From: Modestobacter sp. DSM 44400
GTDB taxonomy: Bacteria; Actinomycetota; Actinomycetes; Mycobacteriales; Geodermatophilaceae
DNA length: 50,586 nt
Assembly: GCF_900107175.1 (NCBI RefSeq)
Contig: NZ_FNOZ01000030.1
Coordinates: 1 to 50,586 of the forward strand
Direction of reading: 5' to 3'
Shown here: positions 16,668 to 23,309 of the stretch, in pieces
How positions within the stretch are numbered: position 1 is the stretch's first letter
Layout of the letters: every line of letters starts with the position of its first letter
Made by a program: the position numbers and the translations under genes
Notes under the pieces: model-generated
Database searches by the model: none
What the model saw: the letters and a program-made list of their open reading frames with translations, nothing else
Told to the model about the DNA's origin: nothing

Positions 16668-17575
16668 GCCTCGGGGACCCAACCCTCGACGAAGGCGGCC
16701 AGCCGCCGGCTGACCGCGCCACCGGACCGGCCCAGGGCCAGCAGCGCAGCCCGCTCCAGCGGCACCCGCACCGGACGGCGCCCGCGGGTCGCCGTCCGCA
16801 CTGCGTGCCCGTCGGCGACCAGTTCGGCCCACGGCCGGTCCAGCTGGGCCCGCACCCGGTCCAGCGCGGCAGCCGCCGGCCCGCCGTTGGCCTCGACCAG
16901 CGCGGTGACGAACGCCGGGTCGCTGCCGATCACCCGGGTGCCGTCGGTGAAGCTGCCGGCCGCGAGGGCCAGCGCGAGCGGGCCCGCCTGACCGGCGGCG
17001 GTGGCCAGCGCAGCGGCGAGCAGGTGCGGAACGGCGCTGATCGCGGCCACTGCGTCGTCGTGTTCGGCGGCGGTCACCGGCACCACCTCGGCTCCCACGG
17101 CCAGCGCCACCTCGGCCACCCGCAGCCAGCGGCGCAGGTCGGTGCCGGGTTCCAGGCACAGCGCCCATCGCGCGCCGGTGAACAGGGCCGGGTCGGTCGC
17201 GGCGTGCCCGGACCGTTCCGTCCCGCACATGGGGTGCCCGCCGACGAGCCGGTCGCCGTACTGCGCGCCGAGCTCGGCGAGCACCGGCGCCTTGACCGAG
17301 CCGACATCGGTGACCGTGGCGTCCGGGTCGAGGATCAGGTCCGCCATGGCGGTGCCCAGTACCGGCATCGGAACGGCGAGCACTACGACGCCGGCCAGCT
17401 CCCGGCTGATCGTCACGCCCCGGGCGGCGGCCGCGTCCCGGGCGGCCGGGTCGGTGTCCCAGCCCGAGACGGGCCGGCCGGCGTGCACCAGCGCCGCGGC
17501 CAGCGAGCCGCCCAGCTGGCCGAGCCCGACGACCGACACCGGGGGAGCGGGCATCGTGGGAACGGGGAAGGTCAT
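16664..17575 (-). CDS. tyrA: prephenate dehydrogenase
   Basis: 303 residues. The N-terminal Rossmann fold VSVVGLGQLGGSLAAALVHA binds NAD(P), followed by VTDVGSVKAPVLAEL and the substrate/catalytic segment RLVGGHPMCGTERSGHAAT, whose His is the conserved prephenate dehydrogenase residue. The C-terminal helical dimer domain follows (PHLLAAALATAAG, SFTDGTRVIGSDP). It converts prephenate to 4-hydroxyphenylpyruvate for tyrosine synthesis. No C-terminal ACT domain is visible. ATG at 17575 overlaps the stop of the thioesterase gene (ATGA), so the two are translationally coupled; a longer in-frame start at 17599 lies inside that gene. Confidence 0.9.
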   Translation of the reverse strand: MTFPVPTMPAPPVSVVGLGQLGGSLAAALVHAGRPVSGWDTDPAARDAAAARGVTISRELAGVVVLAVPMPVLGTAMADLILDPDATVTDVGSVKAPVLAELGAQYGDRLVGGHPMCGTERSGHAATDPALFTGARWALCLEPGTDLRRWLRVAEVALAVGAEVVPVTAAEHDDAVAAISAVPHLLAAALATAAGQAGPLALALAAGSFTDGTRVIGSDPAFVTALVEANGGPAAAALDRVRAQLDRPWAELVADGHAVRTATRGRRPVRVPLERAALLALGRSGGAVSRRLAAFVEGWVPEA

Positions 17576-18057
17576 GGCTGCTGCCCTGTGGTGTCCCACG
17601 GGGTGCCCAGCCGGAAGACCCGGGCCAGGGCGGTGGCCACCTTCCGGCCGTCCGCGGTGGCCGCCTCGATCCGGTAGACCGCCGTCCGGCCGGTGCGGTG
17701 CAGCTCCCAGCCCTCGGCGACCAGCCGATCGCCCAGCCGCCCGGCGTCGAGGAACTCGGTGTGCAGATCCTGGGCCACCGCGAGCGTCCCGTGGCTGTTG
17801 CTCACCGCGCCGTGCACGACGTCGAGCAGTGCCATGGTCGCGCCGCCGTGCGCCGTCCCCGCGGCGTTGAGGTGCTGCGGACCCACGGTCATCGCCGCGC
17901 GGGCGTAGCCAGAGCCGACCGCCTCCAGCTCGATGCCCAGATGGGCGGCCAGCGGGTCGGCGGCCAGTGCGCCGAACAGCGCCGGGTCCACCGCGTCGTC
18001 ACCGGCGACCTCGTCACCGGCGGTCTCGGTGCTGTCGGTCCCGCGGTCGTCGGCCAT
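17572..18057 (-). CDS. PaaI-family hotdog thioesterase
   Basis: 161 residues. After a 25-residue acidic N-terminus comes the hotdog fold with HLGIELEAVGSGYARAAMTV, the active-site segment NAAGTAHGGATMALLDVVHG (catalytic Asp in ALLD), and AQDLHTEFLDAGRLGDRLVA. The PaaI group hydrolyses acyl- or phenylacetyl-CoA thioesters. Coupled to tyrA by a 4-nt overlap. Its start codon is 12 bp from the divergent start of the TadA-associated gene, and TAACCT sits 7 nt upstream, suggesting a leaderless transcript. Confidence 0.85.
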   Translation of the reverse strand: MADDRGTDSTETAGDEVAGDDAVDPALFGALAADPLAAHLGIELEAVGSGYARAAMTVGPQHLNAAGTAHGGATMALLDVVHGAVSNSHGTLAVAQDLHTEFLDAGRLGDRLVAEGWELHRTGRTAVYRIEAATADGRKVATALARVFRLGTPWDTTGQQP

Positions 18058-18064
18058 GATCTGA

Positions 18065-18070
18065 AGGTTA
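18065..18070 (-). promoter_or_regulatory. TAnnnT -10 box of the thioesterase/tyrA pair
   Basis: Reading the minus strand, TAACCT (18070 to 18065) is followed by 7 nt and the ATG at 18057. The box overlaps the first base of the divergent start codon at 18070, so the two promoters must lie across each other's coding starts. Confidence 0.5.
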
Positions 18071-18615
18071 TGACCACACCCCCGCCGACCCCGCTCCGGC
18101 CGAGCTTCGCCGTCCGGGTGAGCCGGGCCGGCGCGAACTGGCAGTGCGAACTGCTCGCCGTCGACGCCGGGGACGAGCTGCCGGTGCTCGAGCGGGCGCT
18201 CGGCGATTCCGGCGTCTCCGACTGGCCGGGGCCCTTCGTCCTCGTGGTCGACAGCCGGCTCTACTTCGTCGTGCTGAGGCACGGACCAGGCGGGATGGTG
18301 CGCGCGTTGATCTCCGATGCCACGTTCCAGGAGTGGTTGCTGGCCGCGGAGGTGGTCGAGCGGTACGGCATCGGCGCCGAGGACGGCGCCGGTGCCCTGG
18401 GGGGCCGCGGCCATGCCACCATCGATGACGCCTTCGACGACGACGAGACCGGCTGGCCCGGCGGGGACCTCGACGTCTTCTCCGATGCCGGGCTCACCGC
18501 CGACGAGCTGTCCGCACTGCTGGCCGCCGACGACCTGTGGGCCGACGAGATGGTGCTGCAGATCGCCGAACGGCTCGGCTTCGCCGCGCAGCTCACCGCG
18601 GTGGCCGCGGCATGA
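18070..18615 (+). CDS. tRNA adenosine deaminase-associated protein
   Basis: A 181-residue member of the actinobacterial family named for its position beside tadA. SFAVRVSRAGANWQCELLAV and WPGPFVLVVDSRLYFVVLRH form the conserved core. They are followed by ISDATFQEWLLAAEVVERYG, an acidic region (DDAFDDDETGWPGGD) and LWADEMVLQIAERLGF. Biochemical role unknown; no catalytic motif is visible. It starts a + strand run with the HAD gene (ATGA overlap) and tadA downstream. ATG at 18070, 12 bp from the divergent thioesterase start, so its promoter must lie within that gene. Confidence 0.83.
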   Translation: MTTPPPTPLRPSFAVRVSRAGANWQCELLAVDAGDELPVLERALGDSGVSDWPGPFVLVVDSRLYFVVLRHGPGGMVRALISDATFQEWLLAAEVVERYGIGAEDGAGALGGRGHATIDDAFDDDETGWPGGDLDVFSDAGLTADELSALLAADDLWADEMVLQIAERLGFAAQLTAVAAA

Positions 18616-19286
18616 GTGCGCCAACGGCCACCGCGGTGGTGTTCGACCTGGGCGGGGTGATCACCGAGAGCCCGATGACCGCCTTCGCCGCCTACGAGGC
18701 CGAGGCCGGCCTGCCCGACGGGCTGATCCGCCGGCTCAACAGCACCGACCCGGACACCAATGCCTGGGCACGCTACGAGCGCCGCGAGCTCGACGAGGCC
18801 GGCTTCCGGGCCGCCTTCGAGGCCGAGGCCGGTGCGGCGGGGCACCGACTGGACGCCCGCCGGGTGCTCGCGGCGCTGCACGGGGACCTGCGCCCGTCGA
18901 TGGTCATCGCCGTGCAGCGGCTGCGTGCCGCAGGCCTGCCACTGGCGCTGCTGTCGAACAACGTAGCGCCGATGGAGCGCACCGGCCCGCTCGGGGAACT
19001 GCTCGGGCTCTTCGACGCGGTGGTCGAGTCCTCGGTCGAGGGCGTCCGCAAGCCCGAGCCGGCCATCTACGTCCGGGCCCTGGAGCGGCTGGGCGATGCG
19101 GTCGGCCGGCCGATCGCGGCGACCGACTGCGCGTACCTCGACGACCTGGGCATCAACCTCAAGCCGGCCCGGGCGATGGGCTTTGCGACGATCAAGGTGG
19201 TGGAGCCCCGCGCCGCGCTGGCCGAGCTGTCAACGATGGTGGGCCTCGAACTCGAACTCGAACTCGACCTGGACAGCGGACCGTGA
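18612..19286 (+). CDS. HAD-superfamily hydrolase
   Basis: 224 residues, HAD class I fold. Motif I is degenerate: VVFDLGGVITESPM has Asp-Leu-Gly-Gly instead of DxD, as in the ACAD10/epoxide-hydrolase N-terminal-like HADs. Motif II is in LALLSNNV, motif III Lys in EGVRKPEPAIYVRAL, and motif IV in AYLDDLGINLKPARAMG. The second Asp of motif I is replaced by Gly, so phosphatase activity is doubtful. Substrate unknown. The C-terminus ends in a short Glu-Leu repeat encoded by a GAACTC microrepeat near 19247-19265. ATG at 18612 overlaps the previous stop. Confidence 0.8.
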   Translation: MSAPTATAVVFDLGGVITESPMTAFAAYEAEAGLPDGLIRRLNSTDPDTNAWARYERRELDEAGFRAAFEAEAGAAGHRLDARRVLAALHGDLRPSMVIAVQRLRAAGLPLALLSNNVAPMERTGPLGELLGLFDAVVESSVEGVRKPEPAIYVRALERLGDAVGRPIAATDCAYLDDLGINLKPARAMGFATIKVVEPRAALAELSTMVGLELELELDLDSGP

Positions 19287-19322
19287 CGAGCCGGCGCCGT
19301 GGAGGTGCCCCCACCGTCACTT

Positions 19323-19353
19323 GTGCTCTGAGTCTCCAGCGGACTCAGAGCAC
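19323..19353 (+). terminator. hairpin terminator after the HAD gene
   Basis: A 12-bp perfect stem (19323-19334 with 19342-19353, 7-nt loop) between the HAD gene and tadA. No T-tract. It should separate tadA from the upstream operon, at least partly. It shares its 8-bp stem base with the hairpin at 12603-12633. Confidence 0.6.
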
Positions 19354-19374
19354 GAGCATGCCGAGGGAGCAGCG

Positions 19375-19833
19375 GTGACCGAGGATGAGGCGATGCTGCG
19401 GGCACTGGCGCTCGCGGCAGCCGCTCAGACGTGGGGCGACACGCCGATCGGTGCCGTCGTCCTGGGGCCGGACGGCGCCGTCCTTGCCGAGGCCGCCAAC
19501 GAACGGGAGAAGCGCGGGGACCCGACCGCGCACGCCGAGGTGCTGGCGCTGCGCGAGGCGGCGCGGATGCACGGCGACGGCTGGCGGCTGAGCGGCGCGA
19601 CCCTCGTGGTCACCCTGGAACCGTGCACCATGTGCGCCGGCGCGAGCGTGCTGTCCCGGGTCGCCCGGGTGGTCTACGGCGCCGACGACCCCAAGGCGGG
19701 GGCGGCCGGGTCGTTGTGGGACGTCGTCCGGGACCGGCGGCTCAACCACCGTCCCGAGGTGGTCGGCGGGGTCCGGGCCGAGGAGTCCGGCGCGCTGCTA
19801 CGGGCATTCTTCCGTGCCAAGCGGGGCCTGTAG
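19375..19833 (+). CDS. tadA: tRNA-specific adenosine deaminase
   Basis: 152 residues. It deaminates A34 to inosine in tRNA-Arg(ACG). The zinc-dependent cytidine-deaminase fold is evident: GDTPIGAVVLGPDGAVLAEA, the HAE motif at ~53-55 (TAHAEVLALREAA) with the catalytic Glu, and TLEPCTMCAGASVLSRVARV with the two zinc cysteines at ~84 and 87. ADDPKAGAAGSL follows as in TadA. GTG at 19375 is preceded by GAGGGAG; an ATG at 19393 is an alternative. Its TAG stop forms the first three bases of the likely -10 box of the tRNA-Ser gene. Confidence 0.92.
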   Translation: MTEDEAMLRALALAAAAQTWGDTPIGAVVLGPDGAVLAEAANEREKRGDPTAHAEVLALREAARMHGDGWRLSGATLVVTLEPCTMCAGASVLSRVARVVYGADDPKAGAAGSLWDVVRDRRLNHRPEVVGGVRAEESGALLRAFFRAKRGL

Positions 19834-19836
19834 TCT
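19831..19836 (+). promoter_or_regulatory. -10 box of tRNA-Ser(CGA) built on the tadA stop codon
   Basis: TAGTCT (19831-19836) fits TAnnnT and begins with the tadA TAG. The mature tRNA starts 8 nt downstream at 19844. The tRNA-Ser(GGA) gene at 22325 has an identical TAGTCT upstream. Confidence 0.5.
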
Positions 19837-19843
19837 CTTCGGC

Positions 19844-19928
19844 GGTGGCGTGTCCGAGCGGCCGAAGGAGCACGCCTCGAAAGCGTGTGAGGTGCAAGCC
19901 TCCGTGGGTTCAAATCCCACCGCCACCG
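19844..19928 (+). tRNA. tRNA-Ser, anticodon CGA
   Basis: 85 nt, class II tRNA. The acceptor stem GGTGGCG (19844-19850) pairs with CGCCACC (19921-19927), and G19928 is the discriminator. The anticodon arm CACGC-CTCGAAA-GCGTG reads CGA (codon UCG). The long variable arm carries GGAGG/CCTCC-type pairing, and the T arm is GTGGG-TTCAAAT-CCCAC. CCA is not encoded. Confidence 0.93.
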
Positions 19929-20022
19929 CACACACACCACACCGACGGCGGCGTCCGATTCCCTGACGGGACCGGGCGCCGCCGTCGTCGTCTCAGTCTC
20001 AGGGCGGCACCGTGGTGCGGGA

Positions 20023-21714
20023 TCAGTCCGGGATGTCCGAGTCGATCAGGAGTCGGCCGTCCTCGCCGCGGATCACCGTGATCGTGTGTTGTGCCGGGAA
20101 CGTGTCGCCGTTCTTCTCCACGAAGGTGACGGGGGCCGTGACCACCTGGTCCCCGTCGGTGGCCTGCACCGGGCCCAGCGTGACGTTGCGGAACCGGTTC
20201 CAGAACGCGATGTAGTTGCCCCGGCTCTCGGCGTTCCGCAGCGTCGGTCCGGTGAGGTCATAGGCCGACTGGGGATCCCGCTCTGCGAGCGCGTAGTAGC
20301 TGGTGACCGCGTCCCGCATCTCGGCGGCGGTCGGCGGCCCGGCCACCGCGCTCTCCGGCGCGGTCGGGGTCGTCGGGGTCGTCGGGGTCGTCGACGGGAC
20401 GCTCGGCGTCGTGCTCTCCGCCGTACTGCTCTCGGGCGTGGTGTCCGCCGTGGTGTTCTCTTCCGGCGTCGCAGACGACGGGGCCGCAGACGGTGCGGCG
20501 GACGACGACCGGGACCGCTGCGCGTCGGCGGACGGGTCGCCGTTGTCGGCGAGCAGCACCACGGCGACCACCGCGACGACGGCGACCAGCAGCAGCGCGG
20601 CCACGACGGCGACCCAGCGGCGGCGCCGTCCACCGGGCTGCCCGGCCGACGGCGGGGCAGCCGGGCGGGCCGGCTCCCGACGCGGTGGCCGGGCAGCGGC
20701 CGCGGCCGGCGCGACGGGGGACTCGACGAGGGGCTCGGCGGCCGGCTCGGCCGGGGCAGCCGGCTCCGCGACCGGCTGCGCGACCGGCTCAACCTCCGTC
20801 TGCTTCGGCGGGCGCGGCATCCCCGGCAGGGTCTTCGGCAGCGCGGTGCGGGCGGTCAGCACCTCGGTGACGTCGCGGTCGGGGCCGGCGGCGAGCTTCG
20901 CCAGCTGGTCGCGCACCTGCGGCATCGTCGGCCGGTCGACCGGGTTCGGCGCGAGCATCCGCATGAGCGGCGCCGTCAGCGGCCCGGCGTTCCGCGGCGG
21001 CGTGAACTCCCCGCCGGCCACCCGGTGCAGCATCTGCAGCGCGTTGTCGCTGAGCCCGAACGGCGGCGTCCCCTCCAGGCAGGCGTAGAGGGTCCCGCCG
21101 AGGGAGAAGACGTCGCTGGCCTCGTTCGGCGACTGCCCCTGAGCCACCTCGGGCGCCAGGAACGCCGGCGTCCCCTTCACCACCCCGGTCTGGGTCAGCG
21201 ACACGTCGCCGGTCGCCCGGGAGATCCCGAAGTCGGTGATCTTCACCAGCCCGTCGCGGCCGGGACCCTCACCGATGAGGATGTTGCCCGGCTTCACGTC
21301 CCGGTGGACGACGCCCGCGGCGTGCGTCGCGGTCAGCGCGGCGGCGACCTGGGCGCCGATCTGGGCGACCTGTGCCACCGGCAGCACCCCCCGGTCCTGC
21401 AGCAGCACGGCCAGGCTGCGCGAGGGCAGGTACTCCATGACCAGCCAGGGCTGGCCCTGGTCGAGCACCATGTCGTAGACCGCGACGGCGTGCGGGTGGG
21501 ACAGCCGGGCGGCGATCCGGCCCTCGCGCATCGCGGCCTCCCGGTTGGCCGCGGCCAGCTCGGCGTCGATGCCGAGCGGCACCAGCACCTGCTTGACCGC
21601 GACCTCGCGGCCGAGTAGCTCGTCCCGGGCCAGCCAGACCGCGCCCATCCCCCCGCCCCCCAGCTGGGAGCGCAGCCGGTAGCGGCCGGCGACCAGGGGG
21701 CCGGCAGCGGTCAC
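20023..21714 (-). CDS. membrane Ser/Thr protein kinase with extracellular domain
   Basis: 563 residues, PknB-like. The kinase domain (~10-270) has the Gly loop LGGGGMGAVWLA, VAVKQ (catalytic Lys), HRDVKPGNIL (catalytic Asp) and DFGISRATG, followed by the activation loop and GTPAFLAPEVAQG. A Pro/Ala-rich linker (~285-370) is followed by a single transmembrane helix (~372-392, WVAVVAALLLVAVVAVVAVV). Then come a Ser/Thr/Pro-rich stalk and an extracellular ~100-residue NTF2-like fold (TAAEMRDAVTSYYALAERDP onward). No PASTA repeats, so peptidoglycan sensing is not indicated. The linker has a 9-bp tandem repeat near 20365-20400. GTG start at 21714. Confidence 0.88.
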   Translation of the reverse strand: MTAAGPLVAGRYRLRSQLGGGGMGAVWLARDELLGREVAVKQVLVPLGIDAELAAANREAAMREGRIAARLSHPHAVAVYDMVLDQGQPWLVMEYLPSRSLAVLLQDRGVLPVAQVAQIGAQVAAALTATHAAGVVHRDVKPGNILIGEGPGRDGLVKITDFGISRATGDVSLTQTGVVKGTPAFLAPEVAQGQSPNEASDVFSLGGTLYACLEGTPPFGLSDNALQMLHRVAGGEFTPPRNAGPLTAPLMRMLAPNPVDRPTMPQVRDQLAKLAAGPDRDVTEVLTARTALPKTLPGMPRPPKQTEVEPVAQPVAEPAAPAEPAAEPLVESPVAPAAAAARPPRREPARPAAPPSAGQPGGRRRRWVAVVAALLLVAVVAVVAVVLLADNGDPSADAQRSRSSSAAPSAAPSSATPEENTTADTTPESSTAESTTPSVPSTTPTTPTTPTAPESAVAGPPTAAEMRDAVTSYYALAERDPQSAYDLTGPTLRNAESRGNYIAFWNRFRNVTLGPVQATDGDQVVTAPVTFVEKNGDTFPAQHTITVIRGEDGRLLIDSDIPD

Positions 21715-21754
21715 CGGGGCAGGTCCGTGCTCATCGGGTGGATACGGGCGGGGA

Positions 21755-22102
21755 TCAGGCGGTGACAGGGGCCCCGAAGCGACGCGCGTACTCCGTCTGA
21801 GCCCCTTCGGGCAGCGCGTCGTAGAGCTCGCCGAGCTGGGCGAGTGAGCTCTCGGGGAGCTCGTCGAACAGCTGGGACCAGCTCGGCGGCTCGTCGTGGC
21901 TGCGCGTCAGCAGTAGCTCCCAGGCCCGCGTCTGCCGGTCCCGCTGGTCCCGCCCGGCGACCAGACCCGAGAGGTACTGGTCCTTGGCGGCGTCCTTCTC
22001 CGCGCGGGTGGCGTCGGCGGGCAGGTTGCTCGGGTCGGTGTCCTGCAGCGCTGTCACGATCGCCTCGACCACCTCGGGCCGCACCTGCGGGGACTCGCTC
22101 AT
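21755..22102 (-). CDS. hypothetical protein, 115 aa
   Basis: Not assigned to a family. It is acidic and mostly helical: VRPEVVEAIVTALQDTDPSN, AAKDQYLSGLVAGRDQRDRQ, SWSQLFDELPESSLAQLGEL. No signal peptide, membrane segment or Cys motif. The ATG at 22102 has a good AGGAGG site upstream, and codon use matches the neighbours, so the gene is probably real. It lies 40 bp upstream of the kinase gene on the same strand and may be co-transcribed with it; a functional link is only inferred. Confidence 0.6.
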   Translation of the reverse strand: MSESPQVRPEVVEAIVTALQDTDPSNLPADATRAEKDAAKDQYLSGLVAGRDQRDRQTRAWELLLTRSHDEPPSWSQLFDELPESSLAQLGELYDALPEGAQTEYARRFGAPVTA

Positions 22103-22282
22103 CGTCCTGCCTCCTGCCGTCTGTGGACCTCGTGGGAACCGCTCGGGGTGGGGCCGGCCGGGCCGCCAGGAGCCGTCGGGCGCAGCCCACGTCTCCGCGG
22201 TCGGCGATCACTCAACCACCGCACGACCCCGGCGCGCGATTCATGACCGCGTGACCCGGCGCGCCCGTGTCGGGAGCCGTGG

Positions 22283-22311
22283 CTGACCGCGCGGCAGGCG
22301 CCCGGTAGTCT
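22283..22311 (+). promoter_or_regulatory. promoter of tRNA-Ser(GGA)
   Basis: CTGACC (22283-22288) and TAGTCT (22306-22311) are separated by 17 bp. The tRNA begins 14 nt after the -10 box. Confidence 0.5.
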
Positions 22312-22324
22312 GGTCGCCGCAACT

Positions 22325-22409
22325 GGAGGATTCGCCTAGTGGCCTATGGCGCTCGCTTGGAAAGCGGGTTGGGTGCAAGCCCTCGGGAGTTCGAATCTCC
22401 CATCCTCCG
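22325..22409 (+). tRNA. tRNA-Ser, anticodon GGA
   Basis: 85 nt. The acceptor stem GGAGGAT (22325-22331) pairs with ATCCTCC (22402-22408), discriminator G22409. The anticodon loop CTTGGAAAG reads GGA (codons UCC/UCU). There is a long class II variable arm, and the T arm is GGGAG-TTCGAAT-CTCCC. CCA is not encoded; the adjacent EamA relic starts immediately downstream. Confidence 0.93.
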
Positions 22410-23090
22410 CAGGTACAGCCCCGCCACGGCGGCGAGCGTGAGCACCCCCCGGCCAGCGCGGCCGGGGCCGGCCGCTCGCCCAGGAGAGCCGTGGCGAGCA
22501 CGGTCGCCGTCAGCGGCTCCGGCAGCGGCAGCGGCAGCGGCACGATCGCGGCCACCGCCGCGGGGACCGTGCGCACCCGGGTGAGGAACAGCCCGTAGGC
22601 CAGCGCGCTGGGCACCACCCCCAGGTAGACCAGCACTCCAGGCCCACCGGGGCGCCCGGCAGGTGCACCCCGGTGGCCAGCGCCACCGGGGGTGAGCAGC
22701 AGTGCCCCACCGGTGAAGTCGGCCGTCGAGGTCGGGACGCCTCCGGTCGCCAGGCCGGAGCTGACGACGGCGGCGGCGTAGGCGCCGGCGCAGCCCACGG
22801 CCATGAGCGCTCCCAGGACGACGGTGTCCCCGGTGTCTGCCACCGGCGGACGTGCCGACCAGCAGCGCGAGCCCGAGCGAGACCAGCATGGCGATGCTGA
22901 CCCCGGCGGGTGAGCAGCTGCACGGCGATCAGCACGACGGCGCCGATCGCCATCCGTTACCAGGCCACCCCCAGAGGTCCGAGGTCGCTGCGCCGGGCGA
23001 CGACGTCGCCGCTGATCCCGGAGGTGCCCAGCACAGGGCGGCGCCGACCACCAGCAGGAAGCCCCGGGCGGGTGACGTGGTGGCGCGAGC
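22410..23090 (-). pseudogene. EamA/DMT-family permease relic
   Basis: An intact EamA transporter has ten membrane helices and ~290-320 residues. Pieces are readable on the minus strand in different frames: an N-terminal helix near 23040-23080 (RGFLLVVGAALCW), then ISGDVVARRSDLGPLGVAW, then MAIGAVVLIAVQLLTRR near 22950. Further on come VVLGALMAVGCAGAYAAAVV, VYLGVVPSALAYGLFLTRVR and TVLATALLGERPAPAALAGG toward 22450. Several one-base shifts and short gaps break the frame, and the C-terminal end runs into the tRNA-Ser gene. No functional protein is expected. Confidence 0.75.
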
Positions 23091-23116
23091 CGCGGCATGT
23101 CGGGAGGAGCGTCCTC

Positions 23117-23122
23117 TACAGT
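23117..23122 (+). promoter_or_regulatory. -10 box of the SRP RNA gene
   Basis: TACAGT fits TAnnnT and lies 6 nt before the first base of the outer SRP RNA helix (23129), which predicts the 5' end. Confidence 0.5.
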
Positions 23123-23128
23123 GGGGGC

Positions 23129-23216
23129 GACCCCTCGTGCGGCGTCATCCTGTGAACCTCCCCAGGGCCGGAAGGCAGCAAGGATAAGCGGGCTCTGACG
23201 GGTGTGCGGGGGGTCC
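23129..23216 (+). ncRNA. ffs: signal recognition particle RNA (small bacterial type)
   Basis: The apical loop GGCCGGAAGGCAGCAAGG (starting about 23166) is the SRP54/Ffh-binding domain signature. The outer helix pairs GACCCC (23129-23134) with GGGGTC (23210-23215) and continues through the next seven bases with GU pairs, giving a ~88-nt hairpin RNA without an Alu domain. It binds Ffh for co-translational membrane targeting. Position immediately upstream of dnaX is a conserved actinobacterial arrangement. The 3' end is approximate. Confidence 0.9.
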
Positions 23217-23309
23217 CTTGCTGTCCTGACTCCTGCCGCGGGCACAGTCCGCCCCGGCCGGTGGCCGGATGCGCCGGAGCGTCGGTGGGGCCACGTAACC
23301 TCAGCGACC

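Noticed and set aside
20365-20400. Short tandem repeat as a regulatory array
   Set aside because: A 9-bp in-frame repeat encoding the Thr/Pro stalk of the kinase; a coding microsatellite explains it.
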